A stretch of 64,000 bases of DNA from Klebsormidium nitens (Eukaryota > Streptophyta > Klebsormidiophyceae > Klebsormidiales > Klebsormidiaceae): the NCBI GenBank assembly GCA_000708835.1, contig DF237168.1, forward strand, positions 62,001 through 126,000, in the 5' to 3' direction. A program made the translations under genes and the position numbers. This document shows, one piece after another, positions 8,844-18,190 of this stretch (position 1 is its first letter; every line of letters begins with the position of its first letter). The notes under the pieces are model-generated. The model saw only the letters and a list, made by a program, of their open reading frames with translations, was not told where the DNA came from and ran no database searches.

Positions 8844-9230
8844 ATGGCACATGCACGAACGGGTGCATCCGCGATGGACGTGCATATCATCCTGATCTTC
8901 GTGGTCTCCACGGTGGTGCTCGCCGCCATGTATCTCTCCCACGCCAACATCGACCAGCGCCTGCGGGACCTGAGCGCGGAGCAGGCCGTGATCAGCGCCA
9001 TGGTCGCACCGCGTGACCCGGCGGGGGTGGACGGCGACGTGGCTTTCTTCAAGCTGGCGGACATCCTGACGGGCGGGCAACGGGCGCCGGAGGGCCAGGG
9101 CGGGATGGCCACCATCGTCGAGGAGGCGGATGCGAACGCCGACGAAGGGGAGGCGAGCGAGGACCCCGCCGAACAGGTCGGCGTCAGAAAGCGCAAGCGG
9201 GGCGCGGGCGAAATAAAAACGGGCGGGTAG
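8844..9230 (+). CDS. Small membrane protein
   Basis: The 128-residue product has one strong transmembrane helix near residues 13-32 (VHIILIFVVSTVVLAAMYL), followed by a helical, then acidic Ala/Gly/Glu-rich region and a basic end (VRKRKRGAG). Translation may begin at 8844 or at the second ATG at 8874, which removes ten residues before the helix. It lies 13 bases before the next gene on the same strand. No family is recognised. The small membrane proteins around it suggest a virion membrane component. Confidence 0.6.
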   Translation: MAHARTGASAMDVHIILIFVVSTVVLAAMYLSHANIDQRLRDLSAEQAVISAMVAPRDPAGVDGDVAFFKLADILTGGQRAPEGQGGMATIVEEADANADEGEASEDPAEQVGVRKRKRGAGEIKTGG

Positions 9231-9242
9231 ACTTAGGACGGT

Positions 9243-9734
9243 ATGCCGAGGGGCGGCTGCTCGACGATCCTGCACGACGTGGCGGAGATAGCGAAGGAGA
9301 AGAGCGAGCGGACCAAGAGGGTGTTCCGTGAGCTGCTCACGAACTGCACCGACCTCATCAGGAGGGCGGCCGCGCAGGGGCAGATGCACGTTCGGTACTC
9401 GGTGCCGCCCGTCAGGATCGGGCTACCTGCCTACGACATCGAGGATGCCCGCGGCTACGTCCGAGACAAGCTGACGGCGAAGGGCTTCGAAGTGCGGCGC
9501 GAAGCGGGGCACGAATTGCTGATCGACTGGACGGACGCCGTCAGGAGGGCCGAGAAGGAGGCCTGTAGGAAGAAGAAGAAGAGGGCCCGGAAGCCCCGCG
9601 GAGAGCGCGCGGCCTCTCCGAAGCGGGTGCCGCCGAGGGAGATGGAGCTGCCCGACATGTGCAAAGACCCGAACGATATATTCGCCCTCCCGTCGCTGCG
9701 GGCGGTGAGGGCGACGGTGGCACGCTTAAAATAG
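9243..9734 (+). CDS. Conserved nucleocytovirus protein of unknown function
   Basis: This 163-residue product matches a widespread nucleocytovirus family that I know by pattern. A helical N-terminal half is followed by a VPPVRIGLPAYDIEDARGYV segment, a KGFEVRR strand and a hydrophobic LLIDW ending, then a Lys/Arg-rich tail. The tail contains a KKKKRARK run that could act in nuclear targeting or nucleic-acid binding. Function is unknown in all members. It is followed by a strong hairpin and a convergent gene. Confidence 0.75.
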   Translation: MPRGGCSTILHDVAEIAKEKSERTKRVFRELLTNCTDLIRRAAAQGQMHVRYSVPPVRIGLPAYDIEDARGYVRDKLTAKGFEVRREAGHELLIDWTDAVRRAEKEACRKKKKRARKPRGERAASPKRVPPREMELPDMCKDPNDIFALPSLRAVRATVARLK

Positions 9735-9746
9735 GGACACGTCGCT

Positions 9747-9776
9747 ACACCCGGAACCTCGACGAGGCCCGGGTGT
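9747..9776. terminator. Hairpin between convergent genes
   Basis: ACACCCGG at 9747-9754 pairs exactly with CCGGGTGT at 9769-9776, and inside the loop CCTC pairs with GAGG. The extended hairpin sits 13 bases after the stop of one gene and 10 bases before the stop of the convergent gene. Such palindromes mark transcript 3' ends in mimiviruses and some relatives. That role here is inferred from the position. Confidence 0.55.
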
Positions 9777-9786
9777 GGTGATGCGC

Positions 9787-10116
9787 TCAGGTCTGACCGT
9801 TCGTGGAATCGTTCTCGGCGTCCCCCTGAGGGGCCGTCGACCAGGGGGCGGCGTTACGCTTCAGGGTGTCGTCGATGGACTCGAGTAGCTTGCACAGGAT
9901 CTTGTTGGTCTTGTTGCTCCTCTCGGCCGCCTTTTCGAAGGTCGCTGCGAACGAGCTCATGGCCTCCGCGACGCACGCCAGCGAATCCGCGATGGTCTCT
10001 CCAGAGTCCGTCGCCAGGTAGGAGTCGAGCATGGGCCCCTCCTCGGATGCTTCGGACACGTCCTCCCTCTCGGAATCGGAGGCGGCCGGGTCGGGTCGGG
10101 TCTGTTGCTTCGACAT
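9787..10116 (-). CDS. Small acidic helical protein
   Basis: The 109-residue product has a Ser/Glu/Asp-rich N-terminus and then an amphipathic helical region from about residue 40 to 88 (for example FEKAAERSNKTNKILCKLLES) that could form a coiled coil. The tail is polar. An AT-rich TAATTAATTTATTC tract lies ahead of the ATG. No family is recognised. Confidence 0.5.
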   Translation of the reverse strand: MSKQQTRPDPAASDSEREDVSEASEEGPMLDSYLATDSGETIADSLACVAEAMSSFAATFEKAAERSNKTNKILCKLLESIDDTLKRNAAPWSTAPQGDAENDSTNGQT

Positions 10117-10181
10117 GTCGATGTCAGCGTTTTGCCGAGTAGAATAAATTAATTATGGGGCCGGTCGTACGCGGGGCGCGT

Positions 10182-10589
10182 TCAGTCCTCGAAGGGTTCG
10201 TCCAGGACGGGCTCCTGGTACGAGCCGTCGCCCGCGTCCTCTCCGCCCGCCCCGTCCGCCATCGCCTGAGCCCGCGCCTGCGCCTGGGCGCCTCGCCCGA
10301 AGTCCGTCGTCGCGCCGGCGCCGAAGGTATCATGCCCCTTGTCGTCCTCCAGGAACGGATTCACGTACGCGGCGGCACCCGTCACCTTGCTCGTGGTGCC
10401 GGTAGGGGCGAAGAAGTAGGCCGTCACGACCGCGATGACGCCCACCAGCGCATACACCTTGCGCATGTCGTCGTACCTGTCCGCCTGGCGGGCCCCGAAG
10501 TCGGTGTAGTTGACGGTCAGGTAGCACGCGCCTACGGCCAGGGCCGCGGCGATGGCGGGGACGAGGAGGTTGATCCAATGGAAGGCCAT
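10182..10589 (-). CDS. Two-helix membrane protein
   Basis: The 135-residue product has transmembrane helices near residues 7-27 (LLVPAIAAALAVGACYLTV) and 46-61 (ALVGVIAVVTAYFFAP). A Gly/Ala/Asp-rich soluble tail follows, ending in acidic residues. The topology is typical of nucleocytovirus inner-membrane virion proteins, although no sequence family is recognised. The ATG at 10589 is preceded by a basic-residue-free AT-rich stretch separating it from the upstream gene. Confidence 0.6.
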   Translation of the reverse strand: MAFHWINLLVPAIAAALAVGACYLTVNYTDFGARQADRYDDMRKVYALVGVIAVVTAYFFAPTGTTSKVTGAAAYVNPFLEDDKGHDTFGAGATTDFGRGAQAQARAQAMADGAGGEDAGDGSYQEPVLDEPFED

Positions 10590-10667
10590 CCTGGTACGCG
10601 AGGGTGCCCTATATTACGACGCGTACGAAATAAATTCCGCTCCGCGCGGTCGTGCAGAACGCATGGG

Positions 10668-11796
10668 TCACATGTCTTCGTCCGCGTCGACCAGGTCGTC
10701 CGCCGTGGGCCACCCGCCGTCCTCGCCCCCGGCGTCATCAAAGTACTCCGAATCCACGACGTCGTCCATCTCCGAGGGCGGAGGCCTCTCGCGCCCGATC
10801 TTGATCTCCTTGTCCCCGTCCGCCAACCGTCCCGCCAGGACCTCGGGCACCACCTTGTCCTCGGGCCGCATCTTGAAAGGCAGGCGCTTCGCCTCGGACT
10901 CCTGCTCCCGGACATCGCTCGAGACCTCCGTGGGGGGCGCGACGATGGCTTCCGTGGCACGGGTCGTTGGGAAGCAGGGGCGGCAGCGGGGCGAACGTGG
11001 TGCGTGGAGCGGCGTGCGGTTCCGGTGCGACCGGGAGCGGAGGAGCGGGCGGAGGAGCGGGCGGAGGCGGGGCGGGGAGCGGAGCGGGCGGGGGAGCCAG
11101 GACGGCGGGGGCCTCGTCCAGGCGCATCCCGTCCTTGTAGTTGTCCAGGCTGAGGTACTCCTCCAGGAGCTCCTTGATCGGCAACATCGCCCGCAGTGCC
11201 TTCTTGATGGCGGTGTGCACGATACGCGTCAGCAGGTCGGAGCGTTGGAAGACGTCCGTCGCGCGCTTGGTCTCGACGTGCATGATGAGGGGGTTGTGGT
11301 AGATGATGCGCGCGGCCTCGATGTACACGCGGTGCACGAAGGAGTCGCAGGAGGGAATGACGATGGAGACGTAGGAGACCCCGCCCGAAACTCGGATAGA
11401 CGCCATGATCTTCACGTTGGACACGTATATCGCCGCCAGGATCTGCTGCAGCATCGTCTTGGACTCCCCCAGGATGCGCTGCGACTCCGCCGCTATCACG
11501 TGCGCGTTCCACAGCACGACGTCCTTCAGGACCCGCTGGTACGTCCGCACCTTCGCCTTCGGGGGCGCGTTGGCGATGGCCGTGTCGTACTGCGCGATGA
11601 GGCCGTTCGTCACGCCCTCGCCCAGGATGCCGTTCAGGATCTGTATGTACTCCTCCCTCGCTAGGGACAGCATCTGCAGATCCAAGGACCTCGGGTCGAT
11701 CTTGTGGACGTTCTGCTTGTCGGAGAGGGCGACCCCGTCCTCGTCCAAGAAGCGGAGGGAGCCGATGTCCTTCAAGCCACTCGTCTGGGACGCCAT
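10668..11796 (-). CDS. Conserved nucleocytovirus protein, apparent frameshift near 10,970
   Basis: The first ~240 residues match a family conserved across phycodnaviruses and mimiviruses (motifs DLQMLSLAREEYIQILN, VLWNAHVIAAESQRI, AIYVSNVKIMASIR, FVHRVYIEAARIIYHNP), of unknown function. A Pro/Ala-rich linker follows. After about residue 277 this frame turns Arg/Gly-rich and nonsensical. A +1 frame starting near 10,960-10,985 reads TTRATEAIVAPPTEV and then an acidic end finishing DADEDM at 10668. One extra base in the Pro-rich stretch, by sequencing error or mutation, explains this. A restored product would be about 376 residues. Confidence 0.75.
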
Positions 11797-11877
11797 CGGT
11801 GATTGCTGCCGTACTCGCTAGAAAGAAATGGCGCCGGAACGCGCGGTCGCCGATGATCTTTCTCGGCTAGGACCATC

Positions 11878-12564
11878 ATGCATCTCGTCACGTTCGGCAC
11901 TCACGGGGTCTACAACGACTTCGCTCGCCGACTCGCGCGCTCCGCGACCGACGTCGGAGGTTTCGGGACGGCCACCGTCTACGACCAGTCCCACTTCGAT
12001 GCCGAATTCGAGGCCTCCCATCGCGAAGTGCTCGCCCTCACGCGTGGATTCGGGGCTTGGTGCTGGAAGAGCTACTGTATACTCAAACGTCTGAACGAGT
12101 TGGCAGAAGGAGAAATACTGACGTACTGCGATTCGCTCTACGTGTTCAAGCGCGACATGAGGCGGAACGCAGACGAATGGCTGAAGGACCGGGACGTAGT
12201 CTTGTTCGAGAACAAGCCATCCGAACCGAGCTTCTCGGAAACGAACTGGTCGAAATACGATGCGTTCCATATCCTGGGTGCGGACCCCAGCGTACATGGG
12301 TATCAGACGCAGTGTTGGGCGGGCTTCGTGTTGCTGCGCAAGACCCCCGAGTCCGTGAGGTTCGTCGGGGAATGGTACGACATGTGTGCAGACACACGAT
12401 TGATGAACGACGAACCGAGCGTCTTCGGAGACGAGCTGCCCGGATTCGTGGCGCACCGAGAAGATCAGTCCGTCGTATCTCTCTTGAGTAAGGTCCGAGA
12501 CGTCGGGTATCCGTTCCTGAGTTTCCCTGCAGATCTACTGTACAACATCAGGATAGGGAGGTGA
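11878..12564 (+). CDS. Glycosyltransferase-like protein (GT-A fold)
   Basis: The 228-residue product contains RGFGAWCWKSYCILKRLNEL followed by EGEILTYCDSLY. This is the pattern of a family of GT-A-fold nucleotide-sugar transferases (the more usual form is GYGYWIWKPYII then GDILLYLD). The DxD-type metal site is reduced to CDS, so activity is uncertain. The C-terminal part includes CWAGFVLLRKTPESVRF and HREDQSVVSLL, as in such enzymes. It probably acts on virion or host-surface glycans, in keeping with the other glycosyltransferases at 39.5-41 kb and 57.7 kb. Confidence 0.7.
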   Translation: MHLVTFGTHGVYNDFARRLARSATDVGGFGTATVYDQSHFDAEFEASHREVLALTRGFGAWCWKSYCILKRLNELAEGEILTYCDSLYVFKRDMRRNADEWLKDRDVVLFENKPSEPSFSETNWSKYDAFHILGADPSVHGYQTQCWAGFVLLRKTPESVRFVGEWYDMCADTRLMNDEPSVFGDELPGFVAHREDQSVVSLLSKVRDVGYPFLSFPADLLYNIRIGR

Positions 12565-12599
12565 CGCGAAATTTCTCACGGGATACGAACAGAGAGACG

Positions 12600-13106
12600 A
12601 TGCACCTGGCCCGGCTCCTCCTGTTCTGTGTCATCGGGGGCTGCTTCTTCGCTCTGGGCGCGTACTGCCGAGCATCCGCGGGAGTGCTGATCCTCCAAAC
12701 GGTGTCCGAGCCGGTACAGAATGACGCCGCTTCCTGGGAAGCGAGCTGCTGCGACCCGATGCCCCGAAACCCGTGGCGCGACACCGTTCGGGATGCGGCC
12801 TCGTACGTACGGCCGTCCCGCCGGGAACGTCAGGTGGGAATGCTCACCGCCGCCAAGGAGGGCGGCTCCGAGAATTCCGTGCTGCCTCTCTTCGCCGACA
12901 AGAGCTGCATGAATCGGGACCGCTTCTTCTACAGCTCGCGGACGGACGGGTTCAATCCCATCGTCGTGCCGGTGTTCCAGAAGGGAAGGAACTGCATGAC
13001 GGACCGCATCGGCTGCGAGACCCTCTACGACGGGGACACCGTGCAGGTGCCGGCCCTAGGCGAGGGCAAGACCTTCGAGGTGAGCCTCTACGAAGACCTG
13101 TACTGA
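12600..13106 (+). CDS. Conserved nucleocytovirus membrane protein of unknown function
   Basis: An N-terminal transmembrane helix (ARLLLFCVIGGCFFALGAYC) precedes a domain with motifs known from many nucleocytoviruses: RERQVGMLTA, VLPLFADKSCMNRDRFFYSS, GRNCMTDRIGCETLYDGDTV and a C-terminal FEVSLYED strand. It is found near structural genes in relatives and is probably a virion protein. The ATG at 12600 is preferred to the GTG-initiated extension at 12561. A hairpin lies three bases after its stop. Confidence 0.75.
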   Translation: MHLARLLLFCVIGGCFFALGAYCRASAGVLILQTVSEPVQNDAASWEASCCDPMPRNPWRDTVRDAASYVRPSRRERQVGMLTAAKEGGSENSVLPLFADKSCMNRDRFFYSSRTDGFNPIVVPVFQKGRNCMTDRIGCETLYDGDTVQVPALGEGKTFEVSLYEDLY

Positions 13107-13108
13107 GA

Positions 13109-13131
13109 CGGACCATACACCGTAGGGTCCG
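13109..13131. terminator. Hairpin downstream of the conserved membrane protein gene
   Basis: CGGACC at 13109-13114 pairs with GGTCCG at 13126-13131 around an 11-base loop, immediately after the TGA of the preceding gene and overlapping the DNA polymerase promoter. It may end the upstream transcript. The overlap with the promoter box means it could instead be incidental. Confidence 0.35.
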
Positions 13132-13141
13132 CTATATAAGG
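13114..13141 (+). promoter_or_regulatory. Promoter of DNA polymerase: CATACACCGTAG box plus TATA element
   Basis: CATACACCGTAG (13114-13125) is followed five bases later by GCTATATAAGG (13131-13141), 37 bases ahead of the polymerase ATG. The same two boxes, six bases apart, occur ahead of the HNH protein at 34437-34465. The exact repeat of a 12-mer and an 11-mer in the same order supports a shared, probably early, promoter. Confidence 0.7.
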
Positions 13142-13178
13142 CACCCCCGCCCCGTCCGAAAGTGCCATTACATCCATC

Positions 13179-16100
13179 ATGGCTTCCCGTCTGAACATCT
13201 TCGTGCTGAGTGCCGAGACGCGGGATCTTCCGCTGGATCAGACGACGGCTGACAAGAACCACGCCGAGTTCCGCTCGTACATAGACACCGTCAAGTCGTA
13301 CGGGAAGCGGGGCGGTGAGGAGAGCGACGACGATGATGACGAGGAAGGGCTGTGCGAGCGGACCGCCAAGCAGTGCGTCGTCTTCGTCTTCGGCAGGACC
13401 TCCGCGGGAGAGAGCATCTGCATCCGGACCCGGTTCGAGCCGAGCATCTACCTGCTGCCCCCGGACGACATGCTCCCCTACGCGCACGAGGTCGCGGAGC
13501 GCATCTACCTGTCCGTCTACCGGAGGGCGTACGGCGCACTCGTGTCCGTCGAGAAGGTCAGGAGGAAGAAGTTCAACGGATTCCACGGGGACCGCGTCTT
13601 CGACTTCTTCCGCATCCGTACCACCTCCGAGAAGGCCGCCCGGCAGTGTGGGTACGCGGTGCGGAAGAAGCAGCTCAACGTCTGGCTGGTGGACAAGGAG
13701 AAGAAGCGGTACGACCTGTACCAGGGCAACGTGAGCGCCATGATGGAATTCCTGCACGAGTACTCCCTGCGCTCCGTCGGCTGGCACACCCTAGACCTGA
13801 CTGCGCGCGGCGTCTCACCGGTGGCGGAGCCGGACAGGATGAGCACTTGCGACCTGGAGTACGAGTTCGCCCCCTCGGCGCTGTTGGTCGCCGACGACCT
13901 CGACGAAGAGCCGGACCTGGTGGAGTGCTCCTACGACATCGAGGCCTGGGACGAGAACCGGGACTTCCCCATGGGCTCCAAGCCTTCCTCCAAGTGCATC
14001 ACCATCGGGACGTCCTTCAAGAGGCGGGGGAGCGTGTACCTGAAGCACGCCGTGACTCTGAAGCAGTCGCTGCCGCTGGAGGGCGCCGTGGTGGAGAGCT
14101 ACGAGGACGAGCGGGAGGTGATCGCGGCGTGGCTGAGGTTGCTGGCCAGGGAGCAGCCGGACGTGATCTATGGCTACAACACGGACCAGTTCGACTGGCG
14201 CTACCTCTTCGAGCTGGCCCAGAGGCTGGGCGTGCCCTTCGCGGTGGGGCGGCTCCGCGGGGTCCTCAGCGAGTACCAGGAGAAGGTGATGGAGTCGTCG
14301 GCGTTCGGCTTCAACCAGTTCTTCCTCGTGAGCACGCCCGGCATACTCAACATGGACGTCATGCAGGCCGTCAAGCGCGCCCACAAGCTGGAGAGCTACA
14401 GCCTCGAGAACGTGTCCGCGCACTTCCTGGGCGAGCACAAGGACGACATGAAGTACAATCGCATGTTCGACCTCTTCGAGGAGGGGACGCCGGAGGACAT
14501 CCGCGAGATAGCCAAGTACTGCGTCCAGGACACCATGCTGCCCATCAAGCTGGCCGACAAGCTCAACATCCTGATCGACCACGTGGAGATGGCGCGCGCC
14601 ACGTACGTGCCGGTCGACTACCTGCTGAAGCGCGGCCAGCAGATCAAGATCTTCTCGTGCATCCTGCGCCGCATCCGCGGGGAGTACCTGATCAGGACGT
14701 TCGACGGGGACGAGGCTCCCCCGGAGGAGACGTACCAGGGCGCCACGGTCCTGGACGCGAGGGCGGGGGTGTACATGGACCCGGTGGTAGTGTGCGACTT
14801 CGCGTCCCTCTACCCGAGCATCATGCGGGCGCACAACCTGTGCCTGACGACGTGGGTGGCCGACGCGAGGTTCGATGACCTGCCGGGCTACGAGTACGCG
14901 AGCTTCGAGCGGACGGACGAGAACGGCGACGTGACGAGGACGAGGTTCGTCCAGAACAGGAAGGGCGTCATCCCGGCGCTCCTCGAGGAGCTGGGCTTGC
15001 TGAGGAAGCTGGCGAAGAAAAAGATGGCGGAGGCCACGGATCCGTTCCAGAGGAGGAGGTGGAACTCGATGCAGCTGGCGATGAAGATGTGAGATCCCGA
15101 TCCGCTCAAAGGCCTAGCTCCTCGGGATACGGGCCCATGGCCAGGTAGTACGACAGGATGTCTCTGAATGTGGCGTCGAGCCGCCTCTTCATCTCTCCCT
15201 TGGCGTGTCTGCGCAACGCGTGCAGGCCGGTGATGCTCGCATCGATGGCGTTGTGGAGAGCGCTGTGCGGATCCTTGTGCGTCTGCGACTTGCGTTGCCA
15301 GAGTTTCAGATGCGCGGCGCACCGAGTGCTGCCGCTCCGTGCCTGCCGCCTGCACCTGTGACCCGTGACCGTCTTGCTCGTGCACAACGCCATGGCATGC
15401 GGTGATCGTAAGCGAAGAAAAAACGTAACCTTGTAGTCGAAAAAATATCATTTCACGAGTCTTTTGATCGCACCTCTGTGCTACGCTTCTCGAGCCACTC
15501 CTTCGCTAGATCCAGCTTATCCTCCATCGTAAGCCTCGCTGAGACGAACTGCCTCGTGTAGCGTTGAGCTTTATGGTAGAAATTTACAGTATAGCCTTCC
15601 TCTATACCTTTCTTTCTGTTGTTATGAACGCTGGATATGCCCCTTGGAAGCTCCGCATCCTCCCCGCGCTGCCTTTTTGCCGGAATGGTAGGAGGCTTGG
15701 CGGGCTCCTCTTCGGGCGGCACTCCTTCGCGCTCGAAATACTCTAGCCACGCCTTCGCCCTCTCGAGCTTCGACTCAATGGTCTCGTGGATGCTCATGTA
15801 GTACCTGCTATAGGCTTTCCCGTCCTTCCTGCCGGTCGCGTGATAGCCTTCGCCCCACACGGTCTTGTGGAAGTGGATGTTCTTGGGCAGATCGCCGTCT
15901 TCCACGCGCTTCTGCTCCCCTTTGGTCTTCCACGGGGATTTGGGCAGTGCCTTCAGACGGAACGTCTCTGGGGTGAAGCCCTGGCCACCTTCGGCTTGGT
16001 TGTAGCCGTTACCTGTGACCAGGGAGTCGTAGGCCTCGATCATGGTCGTCTCGTACATGTCCGCTTCCCGCTGGTGGCAACGCAGGAGCACCTCGAGCTT

Positions 16101-18160
16101 GAAGTTAACGGGACCGTGTTCGCGTATGGCGTCGTACAGGGTTCCTTCTTTTCCCCTTAATGCCAGCCACTGGTGTTCCCGCCATCTGCGTTCTGCACCT
16201 TTATACTTTTGCCTTTTGACATGGACCTTGGCCTGACCGACATAGGAACGATTCACTGGAGAGATCAGCCGATAAATCTCGTAGGACATGGGATCCTCCA
16301 TGGTTCGAGTGTGTCCTCTCTTTCAAAGCCCGTGCTTTCGTATGCCTACGACATCTCCGGGATTCTCGGGATGAATAAAGCTATAAGGTTTCTCGCCTGT
16401 TTTGCAGTACCGCCAACAGCACTTATGGAGCCACTGGATCCGCTAAAGGTCTTCTGCCGGCCAAGGCCATCGCGTCCACCGTGACGATGATCGGTCGCGA
16501 CATGATCGCCGCGACGAAGAGCTACGTGGAGACGGAGGTCCCCGGCGCGGAGGTGGTGTACGGCGACAGTGTCACCGGGGCGACGCCCACGACCGTACGC
16601 GTCGCTGGGCTCGTCTACGTCGAGAGCTTCGAGCGGCTCGCCGACCGCTGGGGCGGAGGGAAGTGGCTGGCTTGCCTGGACGAGGGGCGCACGGGCAAAG
16701 AGAGCTGCGAGCTTCCCGGAGTGGACGTGTGGACGGAGGAGGGTTGGACGCCCGTCCGACGCGTCATCCGCCACCGCCTCGCGCCCGAGAAGCGCATCCT
16801 GCGCGTACTCACGCACGCCGGCATGGTCGACGCGACGGACGACCACAGCCTGCTCGACGCCCACGGCCGGGCCGTCTTCGCGCGGGACGTGGCTCCGGGG
16901 GAGTTGCTCCACGCTCAGTACCCCGCTCTCGGAGATGCCGAGCCGAGCCTCACCCCCGATGAGGCGCGCGCGATGGGCGTGTCCAGCGGCGAGATCGTGC
17001 CTGCCGCCATCTTGAATGCGTCCATCGAGGTACGGCGGGCGTTCTGGCACGGCCTGTCTGAGGCCGACGGGGACGTCGTCCACATCGACCGAAAGAACCA
17101 GGTCTCCATCGCGTCCTACGCCCTGCTGGCGTCGAGCCTGGGGTATAGCACGAGCTTCGACACGCGCGCGGACGAGCCGGATGTGTTCCGTCTGACGCTG
17201 ACCGAGAGGGCGCAGCGCATGAATGCGAATGCGGTGAAGCGCGTCGTGGAGGTCGAGTACGAGGGCTGGGTGTACGACCTGACCACGGAGAACCACCACT
17301 TCGCCGCCGGAGCCGGCCGGTTGGTGGTTCACAACACCGATAGCGTGATGGTGAGGGTTCCGCCCGCCCTGCTGCCGGGCGACGCGGTCGAAGCCGTGCA
17401 GAAGGTGAAGGCGGCCATGGCGGTGGGGCGCAGGATGGCGGCCGGGGCGACGGCACGTCTCTTCAAGACGCCAATCTCTCTGGAGTACGAGAAGGTGTAC
17501 TCGCCGTTCATCCTGGTGTCCAAGAAGCGCTACGGCGGCCTCAAGTACGAGGAGGAGGGACGCGAGCCTGGGGTGGACACGAAGGGCCTGGACCTCGTGC
17601 GCAGGGACAGGATCCCGCTGGCGCGCGAGCTGCAGGGCAGGATCCTGGATCTGATCCTTCACCAGAGGGACGTGCACGCGGCGGTGGCAGCATGCCGCGA
17701 GACGGCGGAGAACCTGCTGGCCGGAAGGATCCGCGCGGACCGGCTCGTGCTCAGCAAGCAGCTGAAGAAGGAGTACAGGTCGGTCCAGCCGCACGTGGTG
17801 GTGACGGAGAAGATCAGGGAGCGCCATCCCGGTTCCGAGCCTCGGGCCGGGGACCGGGTCCCGTTCGTGTACCTCGACGTCGGCAACCCGAAGGCGAAGA
17901 CGACGGACATGGCGGAGGACCCGGCTTACGCGGAGGAGAGAGGGTTGGCGCTGAACTACGAGTATTACCTGACGAACTGTCTCGTCAGACCGTTGGCGAC
18001 GATCTTGGACCTGTTCGTCGCGCACGGGAAGGCCGAGGACATCCTCTTCGGCGACATCAGGAAGTACAAGATGAAGAGGGCGGGCGACCGTCCGCTGGAG
18101 GCCTTCTTCCGCCCCATAGAGCCCCGCACGGTGCCGAAGAGGAAGTGGAAAGACATGTAG
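13179..18160 (+). CDS. polB: B-family DNA polymerase, two exons plus an intein
   Basis: The replicative polymerase is encoded by 13179-15088 joined to 16408-18160. Exon 1 carries the 3'-5' exonuclease motifs (YDIEAWDEN, YGYNTDQFDW, YCVQDTM) and polymerase motif A (DFASLYPSIM). It ends inside motif B. Joining exon 2 gives AMKITANSTYG, the expected motif B, with the frame kept. Motif C (YGDTDS) is split after YGD by an intein at 16568-17335. The thumb region follows to 18160. Without splicing, translation stops at the TGA at 15090-15092, just before motif B. The promoter with TATA box lies at 13114-13141. Confidence 0.92.
15106..15393 (-). CDS. Small basic Cys-containing protein inside the polymerase intron
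   Basis: The 95-residue product is basic and starts MALCTSKTVTGHRCRRQARSG, with a C-x(6)-H-x-C...C-x(2)-H arrangement that could bind zinc and resembles one EsV-1-7-like or HNH-type knuckle. A helical C-terminal half follows. It lies entirely in the intron and antisense to the polymerase, next to the GIY-YIG gene. No family assignment is firm. Confidence 0.5.
   Translation of the reverse strand: MALCTSKTVTGHRCRRQARSGSTRCAAHLKLWQRKSQTHKDPHSALHNAIDASITGLHALRRHAKGEMKRRLDATFRDILSYYLAMGPYPEELGL
15453..16301 (-). CDS. GIY-YIG homing-type endonuclease inside the polymerase intron
   Basis: The N-terminal ~95 residues are a GIY-YIG nuclease domain: IYRLISPVNRSYVGQAKV supplies the two Tyr-containing strands, RRWREHQ the catalytic Arg region, and NQAEGGQGF the end of the fold with an Asn/Glu region. 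Two copies of a ~50-residue module follow (LPKNIHFHKTVWGEGYHATG and LPRGISSVHNNRKKGIEEGY). Each ends in a helix like LERAKAWLEYF or LDLAKEWLEK, probably for DNA binding. It is encoded antisense to the polymerase and is likely the mobility gene of the intron. Confidence 0.82.
   Translation of the reverse strand: MEDPMSYEIYRLISPVNRSYVGQAKVHVKRQKYKGAERRWREHQWLALRGKEGTLYDAIREHGPVNFKLEVLLRCHQREADMYETTMIEAYDSLVTGNGYNQAEGGQGFTPETFRLKALPKSPWKTKGEQKRVEDGDLPKNIHFHKTVWGEGYHATGRKDGKAYSRYYMSIHETIESKLERAKAWLEYFEREGVPPEEEPAKPPTIPAKRQRGEDAELPRGISSVHNNRKKGIEEGYTVNFYHKAQRYTRQFVSARLTMEDKLDLAKEWLEKRSTEVRSKDS
16568..17335 (+). other. Intein in polymerase motif C (256 residues)
   Basis: The element begins with Ser after YGD and ends VVHN before TDS, the pol-c insertion site used by many archaeal and nucleocytovirus polymerase inteins. 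Splicing blocks are visible: N-terminal SVTGATPTTVRV, block B ATDDHSLL with the key Thr and His, and C-terminal YDLTTENHHFAAG...VVHN. The centre has one LAGLIDADG-like motif (FWHGLSEADGD), but no clear second copy, so the homing endonuclease may be degenerate. Excision would restore YGDTDS exactly. Confidence 0.9.
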
Positions 18161-18190
18161 GTCCTATTTTCGGTAGGGATTGCAGAGACG

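Larger units (their letters stand above)
15089..16407 (+). other. Intron in DNA polymerase gene (1319 bases)
   Basis: The intervening sequence starts GTGAGATC and ends in a pyrimidine-rich GTTTCTCGCCTGTTTTGCAG. Removing it restores the K-I-TANS motif B exactly in frame, splitting an Ile codon (AT/T). GT-AG ends and the pyrimidine tract favour a spliceosomal intron. The exon ends in T and the intron ends in G, so a group I intron cannot be excluded from termini alone. Two antisense open frames lie inside. Chlorovirus polymerase genes are known to hold a small spliceosomal-type intron. Confidence 0.8.

Noticed and set aside
15089..16407. Group I intron as the first explanation for the polymerase insert
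   Set aside because: Termini are compatible (exon T, intron terminal G), but GTGAG start, pyrimidine tract and CAG end favour a spliceosomal intron. No core helices could be confirmed by eye. Kept as an alternative only.
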